A model generated the notes under the pieces. It worked only from the letters and a program-made list of their open reading frames with translations. It made no database searches and was not told the DNA's origin. Shown one piece after another: positions 24,986 to 33,601 of a stretch of DNA of 43,453 bases. The stretch is from Barnesiella sp. WM24 (lineage in GTDB: Bacteria > Bacteroidota > Bacteroidia > Bacteroidales > Muribaculaceae). The stretch is taken from NCBI RefSeq assembly GCF_004570975.1, contig NZ_SPPC01000018.1:1-43453 (forward strand), given 5' to 3'. Numbering within the stretch: position 1 is the first letter of the stretch; each line of letters starts with the position of its first letter. Position numbers and translations under genes: made by a program.

Positions 24986-27175
24986 TTAATCTCGTGAATA
25001 TAACAGAGCGTCGATGACAAGCGGCAACAGCGACTCCTGCACGCCGGCGGCAAGAAGCCTCGGGACATCGGCCTTAAAGCCCTTAATGAATGCCTCGACA
25101 CCCCCACTCTCATTGTCGACCGACAGTCCGTAGAAATTCAACGCCTCCTTTATATCACCGCAGGCAAGATAAAGATGCCCCATGTTGAGATAGTCTGACG
25201 CGTCAGGGCGGTCAGTGAGCACCTTCTCATAATAACTGCGGCTCTGGCTGAAATCGCCCGCCACAAAAGAGGTCCAGGCGATAGGACGCCATGCACGAGT
25301 CGACTTGTCGTCAAGAAACTCCACCTTGAAATAATAGCGCAACGCGTCGTTGTAACGGTCGAGTTCAAGATAGCAGTGTCCAATGCTCAACGCCACGCCG
25401 AGGTCATCGGGTTTCTTCTCCTCGACACGACGGTAATATTCTAGCGCCATCGCGGGATTGTCAAGCTCCTTGTAGCAATTGGCAATGCGGCGCAGTGTCC
25501 ACAGGCTGTCGCCGTTAAGCAGCTCCGCCTGCTTGTAATAGTCGAGAGCCTGCGCCATGTCACCGAGCTTGGCGTGACAATAGCCGAGTTTCTGGTAAAG
25601 CTGCGCATCGGGAGGCATGGAGCCGGCAAGCAACCCGAACACATGGGCGGCATCCTCATAATAACCGCGCCGGAAATAAAACTCGCTCACTACCGGGAGA
25701 GTCTCAACGTCAGTAAGGTCGGCGGCAAGAAATGGCAACTGGAGCAGATTGACAGGGCGCATGAACGGGTCCTTAAAATCGCCCTTCCTACGGAACAGCT
25801 TGAAGAAGCGATACAAGTCCTGCACATATTTGTTAGCTATACGCCCCGCCGACATCGAGCCTGAAGAGACAGCGGCAGCCTGCAGCTCAAGCTCATTGAT
25901 GCGCTGAGAGTCAAACTGCGACAGCATCATATGTTTCTGAGCGGCGGGCACCGAAGCCAGGGCGAGTACAAACGAATACTTGTCACCGTCGCAGAAAAAC
26001 GGTGATGACGCCACCATGTCACCTATTGTCGACAGGTCCTTGCCGAGCGCATCCTTGACGGCAGAGTGATCCATGTGAAACGGGATGAACCAGTTAGCCA
26101 CATCAGAGAAAAACGGGAAATACTTGAGGTTGGAAAATGTCATCATGAACACATCGCCGCCATCCTCCTGCATCTTGGTAAGCTCTTTGAGTTTGTCGGT
26201 TATGCCCGACTTATCGAGGAGCTCCTGCCACTCTGGGTTTTCCTCAATGTCGGCAATATCGGCGACGCTATCCTTCATGCGCCGGGCTATGTCGGGGCGC
26301 AGCTTTAGCATTGAAGGCAGCAGCTCTTCCTGCATCTTGCGGTTGATGCGCTCTGTGTCACGCGTACGGATAAACTCAAGAAACACTTCCTTCACATCGT
26401 CGTGCCATGACGTGGTGTCACGCAAGGCGTCAATCCTCCGCGCCAGCTTCGACGACGCTACCCTCGACCGGTTGACATACATGGCAAGCAGCGCCGCAAC
26501 GAGCGCACGCACAGAAATGCTTCTTGACGGCGACGACTGATAGATGTCAAGCAGCATGTCAAGACGGGGCTCGTCATAATACTGCAGCAAGCCGAGCAAC
26601 AGAGCCGACACAAGCATCTCCTTAAAATAGAGGGGAATCTCATCGCCCGACATCAGGGATGACACAACCGCCGCATCATCGGCAGAGAGCGGATAGGACA
26701 CCCACAGACGGTTGAAGAGACGGCGCTCCGTCTCCTCCTTCTCCTTAACACCGGCATCAGCCTTAGCATTGCCCGCGGCGATGTTATAGAGCGACAGGTC
26801 GGAGAGCAAGGCTACGTAACGGTCGGAGAGCGACTTTAACGAGTCGCTTTGCATGCTCTCATAGCGGAGAGTGTTGAAATATATCTCAGGCGACTTAGGG
26901 CGGCGCAGCTCACGCGACACCCTGTCAAGAATCTCAAATATGCCTCTTACAATCGAGTGGTAAATCTCATCGCGCGAAGGATCGTCTACACCCTCTACGG
27001 CATATCGGAGCATCATCGAGTAAGATTGCTCAAGGTGGTCGATGCGGTCGGTTATGCGCCAGTCGCCTAAAGAAGCGCTATAACTGCGAAGCAAGCCAAA
27101 CGCGTCGCGCAGACGCTTCTGCATGACATAATTCTCTATCTTGGCAGGCAGATCGCCTGTTGAATGCTGTATCAT
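24986..27175 (-). CDS. Large tetratricopeptide-repeat protein
   Basis: A 729-aa soluble, apparently cytoplasmic protein without a signal peptide or transmembrane helix. The N-terminal ~450 residues are helical and not assigned to a family. The C-terminal part (about 490-690) contains consecutive TPR units such as AQLYQKLGYCHAKLGDMAQALDYYKQAE, SLWTLRRIANCYKELDNPAMALEYYRRVEE and DLGVALSIGHCYLELDRYNDALRYYFKVEF. TPR arrays mediate protein-protein contacts, and the partner is unknown. A TAAGTTTG -7-like box lies upstream at 27239-27232 (minus strand). It stands alone between the OmpA and M3 peptidase genes. Confidence 0.8.
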   Translation of the reverse strand: MIQHSTGDLPAKIENYVMQKRLRDAFGLLRSYSASLGDWRITDRIDHLEQSYSMMLRYAVEGVDDPSRDEIYHSIVRGIFEILDRVSRELRRPKSPEIYFNTLRYESMQSDSLKSLSDRYVALLSDLSLYNIAAGNAKADAGVKEKEETERRLFNRLWVSYPLSADDAAVVSSLMSGDEIPLYFKEMLVSALLLGLLQYYDEPRLDMLLDIYQSSPSRSISVRALVAALLAMYVNRSRVASSKLARRIDALRDTTSWHDDVKEVFLEFIRTRDTERINRKMQEELLPSMLKLRPDIARRMKDSVADIADIEENPEWQELLDKSGITDKLKELTKMQEDGGDVFMMTFSNLKYFPFFSDVANWFIPFHMDHSAVKDALGKDLSTIGDMVASSPFFCDGDKYSFVLALASVPAAQKHMMLSQFDSQRINELELQAAAVSSGSMSAGRIANKYVQDLYRFFKLFRRKGDFKDPFMRPVNLLQLPFLAADLTDVETLPVVSEFYFRRGYYEDAAHVFGLLAGSMPPDAQLYQKLGYCHAKLGDMAQALDYYKQAELLNGDSLWTLRRIANCYKELDNPAMALEYYRRVEEKKPDDLGVALSIGHCYLELDRYNDALRYYFKVEFLDDKSTRAWRPIAWTSFVAGDFSQSRSYYEKVLTDRPDASDYLNMGHLYLACGDIKEALNFYGLSVDNESGGVEAFIKGFKADVPRLLAAGVQESLLPLVIDALLYSRD

Positions 27176-27297
27176 ATAACTAAGTAACTGTTAATGTGCA
27201 ATTATAACAATCAATATAGCAAAACTTATGCCAAACTTATATTAAAAAGATGTAATGCACGGCAACGTGTATAAAAAGCCTCCGCCAAGGTACAGGC

Positions 27298-27331
27298 AAA
27301 AAAAAGCCTCCGCCCGTAAAGGGGCGGAGGC
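27298..27331 (-). terminator. Terminator of the OmpA-family gene
   Basis: Minus strand: a 10-bp stem (GCCTCCGCCC with GGGCGGAGGC; 27331-27322 and 27315-27306) followed by eight T. The left arm with its A run is partly duplicated at 27273-27286. Confidence 0.85.
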
Positions 27332-27358
27332 AAAGGGTTTATTCAGGTTTTACCTTAA

Positions 27359-28555
27359 TTAGTCCTGTGAAAAGATTACGATACGGTTCCAGTTGTTGGT
27401 GTCGTATACCTGTGATGCGCTACCCTCAGCCTTAACTGTCAAGCGATCAGCGGCGATACCGTATTCCTTGGTAAGCATGTTGAATACGTTCTGTGCACGA
27501 CGCTCAGAGAGCTTGAGGTTGTAGTCAGCAGTACCGGTATCCTTGTCAGCGTAACCCTTGATGACAACCTTAGTGTCGGGATTAGCCTTCATCCACTGAG
27601 CGATGTTGTATACGTTAACTGCTTCCATAGAAGAAATCTTGGCAGAGTTGATAGTGAAGCGTACAGTTGACATCAACGGAGCGCCTACTTCAGGACATTC
27701 AACAGCTACAACTTCGGGGCAGGGGAGCTGAGCCTCAGCAGCTGCAAGACGTGCGCCGGTGTTGGCGAGCTCGCCGCGGAGGTCGTTAATCTGACCGTTA
27801 AGCTGGCTGATGTAGCCAAGATAAGAGCAGGGGTTGAATGACTTGAACTTCTTGCCACCGAGGTTGAAAGTGAAACCACCCATTGCGGTAAGGTTCATGT
27901 CGATAGAGTTGGTTCCGTAAGTGATGCCGTCAAACTGGTCACCGTAGAATGAGTAACGACCTTCAGCGAAGAAGTCAACATACTCGCAAAGACGGAAACG
28001 GAACTGCATACCTACTGATACGGGGATCTGCCATACCTTAGTCTTGTAGCGACCGTGGTTTTCAGGAGCGTAAGCGTTGTAAGGACCGGTAAAATCCCAA
28101 GAGTAAGAACCACCGACACCGACGAAAGGCACGATGCTGAATACACGGTTGTCATTTACCTTGAAGCTGTTAAACATATCCCACATCAAGTCGAGGTTAG
28201 CGTTAACAAACTTAGCCTTACGGTAAGCGCCTGATGCGTTGAAGTGGTAAGCACCACCCTGTGCGCTGATACGCCATCCCAGATAGGGAGTAAACCATTT
28301 ACCGAATCCTGCACCATAAGCAGCAGTGATGTGACGCTTAGCAGCGTGAGGAGCGTGTTCTACGATAGGGAATTCCATACCGGCACCAATCTGGATAAAC
28401 CAGTTATCCTTCTTTCCAGAATAGTAGTGGTCAGCACATTCTACTTCGCTGAATGTAGCTTCCTCAATTACTATAGCCTCTTGAGCTTTAGCTTCGTTTG
28501 CTGAAAGAAGCATAGCTCCCGCTGCAGCAAAACCAAAAAGGATGTTCTTTTTCAT
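27359..28555 (-). CDS. OmpA family outer-membrane protein
   Basis: A 398-aa outer-membrane protein with a signal peptide cleaved near EAKAQ (residue 25), an eight-strand-like beta-barrel region (about 50-235; WFIQIGAGMEFPIV, YLGWRISAQGGAYHF, GGFTFNLGGKKF), a short coiled linker with SQLNGQINDLRGELANTGARLAAAEAQ, and a C-terminal OmpA peptidoglycan-binding domain (TVRFTINSAKI, KVVIKGYADKDTGTADYNLKLSERRAQNV). It likely anchors the outer membrane to the wall and is abundant, as suggested by a consensus promoter, a ~145-nt leader and a strong terminator. Confidence 0.93.
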   Translation of the reverse strand: MKKNILFGFAAAGAMLLSANEAKAQEAIVIEEATFSEVECADHYYSGKKDNWFIQIGAGMEFPIVEHAPHAAKRHITAAYGAGFGKWFTPYLGWRISAQGGAYHFNASGAYRKAKFVNANLDLMWDMFNSFKVNDNRVFSIVPFVGVGGSYSWDFTGPYNAYAPENHGRYKTKVWQIPVSVGMQFRFRLCEYVDFFAEGRYSFYGDQFDGITYGTNSIDMNLTAMGGFTFNLGGKKFKSFNPCSYLGYISQLNGQINDLRGELANTGARLAAAEAQLPCPEVVAVECPEVGAPLMSTVRFTINSAKISSMEAVNVYNIAQWMKANPDTKVVIKGYADKDTGTADYNLKLSERRAQNVFNMLTKEYGIAADRLTVKAEGSASQVYDTNNWNRIVIFSQD

Positions 28556-28702
28556 TCTTCTTTAATTTTAATTTATACAAATTATTTTAAACCCTTCATT
28601 GTCTCTAACCATTCAACCGGCTCTCTTTTCATTAGCGGTCGGTATCACAAGTTTTGGTATATTAACACAAAGACATTTCGCTTTGTTCAATAAAATTTTT
28701 CA

Positions 28703-28733
28703 CAAAGGTATAGTTTTGTTGAATATCATGCAA
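28703..28733 (-). promoter_or_regulatory. Promoter of the OmpA-family gene
   Basis: Minus strand: TTG (28733-28731), 20 bp, TACCTTTG (28710-28703). It predicts a 5' leader of roughly 140-145 nt. Confidence 0.6.
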
Positions 28734-28864
28734 CTTTTTTGGACACAATTTAACACGTGATTGTTAAAGTTCACACTACTTTATGTGCTAATTTTCATGT
28801 TATTTAGCGATAGCACAATCGGTTTGCAAATTTAACGTTATATTAAATACCGGAAAAATATGCT

Positions 28865-28872
28865 TATATTTG
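28865..28872 (+). promoter_or_regulatory. -7 box of the LytM-like gene
   Basis: TATATTTG, 33 bp before the ATG at 28906. No consensus -33 box at the usual distance. Confidence 0.45.
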
Positions 28873-28905
28873 TAATCTATTTTTCTGCATAATAACCGAC
28901 AAGAC

Positions 28906-29769
28906 ATGGCTGACCGACAAGACGACATTAAGAAACATAAACATTCATTCAAGACCAAAAGCCGGTTCAGGCTATCGTTTATTAACGAAAACCGGTTTAA
29001 TGAGGTGTGGACAATGAAATTCACACGCACGGAGATTGTAATCGCCAGCATATTGCTCGTGGCGGCATTAAGCTGCCTCGCGGCGACCATAATCGTCATG
29101 TCGCCTATACGCACTCTCCTGCCCGGCTATCTTAAAGAAGGACAGAGGCAGGAAAATATAGTCAACTCCATGCGCATCGACTCGCTTACAACCCGCGTCA
29201 ACATCAACAACGCCTACATCTCCAATCTTGAGTCGCTGCTCGCCAACCCAGCCGACTCGCTGCCATCCGCCGCCACTGTGCAGCATGGAGAGCCCATGTC
29301 GCCCGACTCACTGCTGCCCGCGTCGGAAAACGAGCGCCAGTTTGTCAGACAATTTGAGGAAAACGAGCGGTTCAACCTCAACGTGCTGTCGCCGATAGCC
29401 GCCGACGGCATCTCGTTTTACCCTCCGGTAAGCGGCGCCACGGAGCTTAACGCCGAAGGGCAGAATGAATTTTCCATAACACTGACAGCACCACCGTCAT
29501 CAACCGTATGTGCCATATACGCAGGCACTGTCGTGGACTCTTACATGACACGCGGAAGCCGCAACACCATTATCCTGCAGCATCCCAACGGCTTTGTGTC
29601 AAAATATTCCGGCATACACACACCCTTTGCCAGGACAGGCGAAAAAATAGCCAAGGGAGCGGTGATAGGCATCACCTCGCCCAAAGAGTCGGGACAAGAG
29701 ACGACTGTGACATTTGAGCTGTGGAATAAAGGCGCTGCGCTCAATCCGCGCGAATATATCGTTTTTTAG
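28906..29769 (+). CDS. Membrane-anchored M23/LytM-like protein, probably catalytically inactive
   Basis: 287 aa: a basic cytoplasmic N-terminus (1-42), one transmembrane helix (about 43-68), an extracytoplasmic linker with coiled character, and a C-terminal LytM-like beta domain (from about 168). The scaffold YAGTVV...GSRNTIILQHPNGFVSKYSGI...GEKIAKGAVIGI...FELWNKGAALNPREYI is clear. The zinc residues are not: the usual HxxxD segment reads NEFSITLTAP, and the usual HLHFE reads TVTFE (Thr267, Thr269). I infer a degenerate LytM domain that binds or activates a partner, as in EnvC/NlpD-type regulators. dxr follows with its own -7 box. Confidence 0.8.
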   Translation: MADRQDDIKKHKHSFKTKSRFRLSFINENRFNEVWTMKFTRTEIVIASILLVAALSCLAATIIVMSPIRTLLPGYLKEGQRQENIVNSMRIDSLTTRVNINNAYISNLESLLANPADSLPSAATVQHGEPMSPDSLLPASENERQFVRQFEENERFNLNVLSPIAADGISFYPPVSGATELNAEGQNEFSITLTAPPSSTVCAIYAGTVVDSYMTRGSRNTIILQHPNGFVSKYSGIHTPFARTGEKIAKGAVIGITSPKESGQETTVTFELWNKGAALNPREYIVF

Positions 29770-29801
29770 CCTATTCGCTTTTATGTTAAATGAAATTGCC
29801 G

Positions 29802-29809
29802 TAAATTTG
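29802..29809 (+). promoter_or_regulatory. dxr operon -7 box
   Basis: TAAATTTG, 20 bp before the dxr ATG. A T-rich TTTTA stretch lies near the -33 position. Confidence 0.5.
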
Positions 29810-29829
29810 CAGACACATTAATATATATA

Positions 29830-30984
29830 ATGAAACAGAAACAACTCGCTATAATCGGAAGTACAGGTTCGATTGGCGTACAGACACTTGATATAATCTC
29901 AGAATACCCTGAATTGTTCCGCGCATCGGTGCTTGCCGGAGGCTCTAATGTCGAATTGCTTGAAAAGCAAGCTATCGAACACCGCCCCGACAAAGTGGTG
30001 ATAGCCGACGAAAGCGGCTACGAACGACTGCGCGACTCGCTCTCGCCGCTCGGCATACAGGTAGAGGCGGGCAGCAAGGCAGTGGCTGAGGCAGCGGTAT
30101 CGGTCGACGGAATCGACACTGCCGTGATAGCCACGGTAGGCTACAGCGGACTTGAGCCCACGCTCAAAGCCATTGAGCATGGCAAAGAGATAGCGCTCGC
30201 CAACAAGGAGACACTTGTAGTGGCGGGAGAGCTGGTGACAGGTCGGCTCGCGAAATCGCGCTCGACAATCATGCCCATCGACTCCGAACATTCCGCGATA
30301 TATCAGTCGCTCACCGGCGAGACCCCTGAGTCGATACGCCGGCTGTTGATAACGGCCTCGGGCGGCCCGTTCCGCAAAATGTCGCTCAAAGAGATGGAAC
30401 ACGTGACCGTGAAAGACGCCCTTGCCCACCCCAACTGGTCGATGGGGGCAAAAATCACCATTGACTCGGCGACTATGATCAACAAGGCGTTTGAAATCAT
30501 CGAGGCGCGGTGGCTGTTTGATGTTCCAGCTGAAAAAATCAATGCAGTCGTGCATCCGCAATCGATCATTCACTCAATGGTGGAATTTGTCGACGGCTCC
30601 ATAAAAGCCCAGCTCGGCTTGCCCGACATGCACCTGCCCATACGCTACGCGCTCGGCTGCGGCAACCGATTGCCATCGGAACGCCCCGGACTCACGATAG
30701 CCGACTACGCGTCGCTTGAATTTTTCGAGCCTGACTTCGAGCGGTTCCCGTTGCTGCGCCTCGCCTACCATTCGCTTGAAAAGGGCGGCAATGTGGCGTG
30801 TGTGGTAAACGCGGCAAACGAGATAGCAGTCGCCGCCTTCCTGAAAGGGCAGATTCCATTCCTCGGCATACGCGGCATAATCGAGAAATCACTTGAGGCG
30901 ATACCCTATATCGCGACCCCGTCATATGACGACTACGTGGCTACCAACGCCGAGACTCGCGCCTATGCCTCATCTCTCTTATAA
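29830..30984 (+). CDS. dxr: 1-deoxy-D-xylulose-5-phosphate reductoisomerase
   Basis: A 384-aa cytoplasmic enzyme of the MEP isoprenoid pathway, converting DXP to MEP with NADPH. The N-terminal Rossmann motif GSTGSIGVQTLDII, the NKETLVVAGEL segment, the metal/substrate loop PIDSEHSAIYQ, the flexible-loop region ASGGPFRKM, and HPNWSMGAKITIDSATMINKAFEIIEARWLF are all intact. It is the first gene of a run dxr-rseP-rlmI-like-DPP III on the same strand with gaps of 39, 9 and 19 bp. Confidence 0.97.
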   Translation: MKQKQLAIIGSTGSIGVQTLDIISEYPELFRASVLAGGSNVELLEKQAIEHRPDKVVIADESGYERLRDSLSPLGIQVEAGSKAVAEAAVSVDGIDTAVIATVGYSGLEPTLKAIEHGKEIALANKETLVVAGELVTGRLAKSRSTIMPIDSEHSAIYQSLTGETPESIRRLLITASGGPFRKMSLKEMEHVTVKDALAHPNWSMGAKITIDSATMINKAFEIIEARWLFDVPAEKINAVVHPQSIIHSMVEFVDGSIKAQLGLPDMHLPIRYALGCGNRLPSERPGLTIADYASLEFFEPDFERFPLLRLAYHSLEKGGNVACVVNAANEIAVAAFLKGQIPFLGIRGIIEKSLEAIPYIATPSYDDYVATNAETRAYASSLL

Positions 30985-31023
30985 GCAACTCAAAACGTAA
31001 ATATCTACAATCACTTATTAACA

Positions 31024-32391
31024 ATGGAAACATTTTTGATAAAAGCGCTACAGCTCATCCTTGCGCTCGGACTTCTGGTAATAATCCATGAGTTCGGACA
31101 CTATATATTTGCCCGCATGTTTGGCATAAAGGTTGAAAAGTTCTATCTGTTTTTCGACCCCTGGTTTTCCCTATTGAAATGGAAGCCGAAAAAGCAGAAA
31201 GCCGTGACCGACGCCGACGGCAACGAGCGTGCCACATGGAGAGACACCGAATATGGTATCGGATGGCTGCCACTGGGCGGATATGTGAAAATCGCCGGAA
31301 TGATTGACGAGTCAATGGACAAAGAGCAGATGGCTCAGCCGGCAAAACCTTGGGAATTCAGGTCAAAGCCCGCTTATCAGCGTCTTCTGGTCATGGTTGC
31401 CGGAGTGTTGATGAATTTTGTTCTCGCAATCCTTATCTACGCCGGCATCGCATGGTACTGGGGAGAAAAATATATCCCCTTCGACCAGGCATATGAAGGT
31501 TTTGACTATGTGCCGGCGGCGCAGAAGATAGGCTTTAAAAACGGTGACATACCATTGCTCGTGGACGGCGAGAAAATTGACATCTCCACCGGTGACCACC
31601 TCATGAAAATGGTGGAGGCTAAGAAAATCACCGTACTGCGCAACCATAAAGACACCGTAGACATAGCCATCCCCGAAAACTTCATATTCCGGCTGAACGA
31701 TGACAAGGGATTTCTTAACTACAGGCTGCCTGTCTATGTGCAAAGTGTGGTAAACGGCGAGCCGGCAAAGGAAGCCGGACTGCTCGCAGGCGACCACATA
31801 GTCGCCGTAGGCGATGCGCCGACACCATCCTACACCGAATTTACCGCCGAGCTTGCCAATCATCCCGAAGAGACAATAGGGATGAGAGTAGTGCGCGACG
31901 GTGACACTATCACTGTGCCGGTAAAGCCTACGGCGGCAGGAAAAATCGGCATACAGCTGAAGCCGATTACCGACATATATCCCGTGGTAACCCGCCATTA
32001 TAACTTGCTCCAGTCGATACCCAAGGGATGGGAAATCGGCACGGGCAAACTGTCGGCCTACGTCGGCTCGATGAAATATGTAGCCACCGCCGAAGGAGCG
32101 AAGAGCCTTGGCGGATTCGGGGCGATTGGAAACATGTTCCCTGAAAAGTGGAGCTGGCTTGCATTCTGGGAAATCACCGCTTTCCTGTCAGTCGCACTCG
32201 CATTCATGAACATACTCCCGATTCCCGCGCTTGACGGAGGCCACATAATGTTTCTTCTTTACGAGATTATCACTCGCCGCAAGCCAAGCGAGAAGTTTAT
32301 GGAATATGCCCAGATTGCGGGCATGGCATTCCTTATCCTGCTTCTGCTTTATGCCAACGGCAATGACATCTACCGATTTATATTCCGATAA
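31024..32391 (+). CDS. rseP: RIP metalloprotease RseP (site-2 protease)
   Basis: A 455-aa intramembrane zinc protease. HEFGH at 22-26 lies in the first transmembrane helix, and the third ligand is in NILPIPALDGGH near the C-terminus. A PDZ-type region (about 205-300; VVNGEPAKEAGLLAGDHIVAVGDAPT) sits between membrane segments, with four hydrophobic helices overall. The family cleaves anti-sigma factors and signal-peptide remnants. No cognate sigma factor is in this window. Association with dxr is common in bacteria. Confidence 0.96.
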   Translation: METFLIKALQLILALGLLVIIHEFGHYIFARMFGIKVEKFYLFFDPWFSLLKWKPKKQKAVTDADGNERATWRDTEYGIGWLPLGGYVKIAGMIDESMDKEQMAQPAKPWEFRSKPAYQRLLVMVAGVLMNFVLAILIYAGIAWYWGEKYIPFDQAYEGFDYVPAAQKIGFKNGDIPLLVDGEKIDISTGDHLMKMVEAKKITVLRNHKDTVDIAIPENFIFRLNDDKGFLNYRLPVYVQSVVNGEPAKEAGLLAGDHIVAVGDAPTPSYTEFTAELANHPEETIGMRVVRDGDTITVPVKPTAAGKIGIQLKPITDIYPVVTRHYNLLQSIPKGWEIGTGKLSAYVGSMKYVATAEGAKSLGGFGAIGNMFPEKWSWLAFWEITAFLSVALAFMNILPIPALDGGHIMFLLYEIITRRKPSEKFMEYAQIAGMAFLILLLLYANGNDIYRFIFR

Positions 32392-32400
32392 AACAACGAT

Positions 32401-33582
32401 ATGGACTATCCTGAAATAGTATTGAGAAAAGGCAAGGAGCAATCGCTCGAACGCCTGCACCCATGGGTGTTTTCAGGTGCTGTCGCACACCTGCCCGAAA
32501 CAGTCGAGGAGGGTGACACGGTAAAAGTAGTGTCATCTACCGGCAAGGTAATCGGCACCGGACACTATCAGATAGGCAGCATAACCGTAAGGATACTTGC
32601 CTGGGGCGACGCGGCGGTCGATGCCGCCCTTTACGGCGAGCGCCTTAACGCCGCCTATGAGCTGCGTCGCGCCCTGAAGCTCATAAACCGCCACAACAAC
32701 GCCTACAGGCTTGTTCATGGAGAAGGCGACTTCCTGCCGGGACTTGTCGTCGACGTGTATGGCGACACGGCTGTGTTGCAGGCCCACTCTCCGGGAATGC
32801 ACTTTGCGCGCGACATCATAGCCGCCGAACTCGTGAACCTCCCTGACGCAGGCATAAAGAATGTCTACTACAAGTCGGAGACGACTTTACCTTACAAGGC
32901 TCATCTCGACCCGCAGAACCAGTATATAATCGGACAATTTTCAACCAACGTCGCCGAGGAAAACGGGCTCAAATTTCATGTCGACTGGCTGAAAGGTCAG
33001 AAGACCGGATTTTTTGTCGACCAGCGCGACAACCGTGCATTGCTTGAGAAGTATTCCCATAACCGCAAGGTGCTCAACATGTTCTGCTACACGGGCGGAT
33101 TCTCTGTATATGCCTTGCGTGGCGGCGCGGAACTTGTCCACTCTGTCGACAGTTCGGCAAAGGCCATTGCCCTGACCGATGACAATGTAAGGCTTAACTT
33201 CCCCGATGACACCCGCCACAGCTCTTATGCCGAAGACGCGTTCAAGTTTCTATCGGCGATGGACACCCCCTACGACCTCATCATCCTTGACCCTCCGGCG
33301 TTTGCCAAGCACCGTAGCGCACTGAAAAACGCGCTTATAGGCTATCGCAAGCTTAATGCGAAGGCTTTTGAGAAGATTGCCCCGGGAGGCATCCTGTTCA
33401 CCTTCTCATGCTCGCAGGCGGTAAGCCGCGAACAGTTCAGGCTCGCAGTGTTTTCGGCTGCCGCGCAGAGCCGCAGGAAGGTGCGCATCCTGCATCAGCT
33501 GACTCAGCCTGCCGACCATCCGGTCAACATCTATCATCCCGAAGGTGAATACCTGAAAGGGCTTATATTATATGTCGAATAA
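32401..33582 (+). CDS. Class I SAM-dependent rRNA methyltransferase, RlmI-like
   Basis: A 393-aa probable 23S rRNA (cytosine-5) methyltransferase. An N-terminal PUA domain (LRKGKEQSLERLHPWVFSGAV) is followed by the RlmI-type EEHD region (HGEGDFLPGLVVDVYGD), the SAM-binding fold (VLNMFCYTGGFSVYALRGGAELVHSVDSS) and the catalytic-loop NPPAF-type motif, here DPPAFAKHRSALKNA. The Cys-containing SCSQAVS near the C-terminus fits the m5C mechanism. Its end comes just before the DPP III gene. Confidence 0.88.
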   Translation: MDYPEIVLRKGKEQSLERLHPWVFSGAVAHLPETVEEGDTVKVVSSTGKVIGTGHYQIGSITVRILAWGDAAVDAALYGERLNAAYELRRALKLINRHNNAYRLVHGEGDFLPGLVVDVYGDTAVLQAHSPGMHFARDIIAAELVNLPDAGIKNVYYKSETTLPYKAHLDPQNQYIIGQFSTNVAEENGLKFHVDWLKGQKTGFFVDQRDNRALLEKYSHNRKVLNMFCYTGGFSVYALRGGAELVHSVDSSAKAIALTDDNVRLNFPDDTRHSSYAEDAFKFLSAMDTPYDLIILDPPAFAKHRSALKNALIGYRKLNAKAFEKIAPGGILFTFSCSQAVSREQFRLAVFSAAAQSRRKVRILHQLTQPADHPVNIYHPEGEYLKGLILYVE

Positions 33583-33601
33583 GAAGTACCCTATACCTAT
33601 A

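Larger units (their letters stand above)
28556..28905. other. Intergenic region with divergent promoters
   Basis: 350 bp between the OmpA-family gene (leftward) and the LytM-like gene (rightward). It holds one promoter in each direction, listed separately. No ORF of interest. The ~145-nt leader of the OmpA gene is AT-rich and shows no obvious stable fold by eye. Confidence 0.5.

Noticed and set aside
28906-29769. Active M23 endopeptidase
   Set aside because: The zinc ligands are missing although the fold is recognisable.
33572-33601. Upstream start of the DPP III gene
   Set aside because: It overlaps the previous gene by 11 bp and would bury the signal peptide behind a ten-residue polar stretch.
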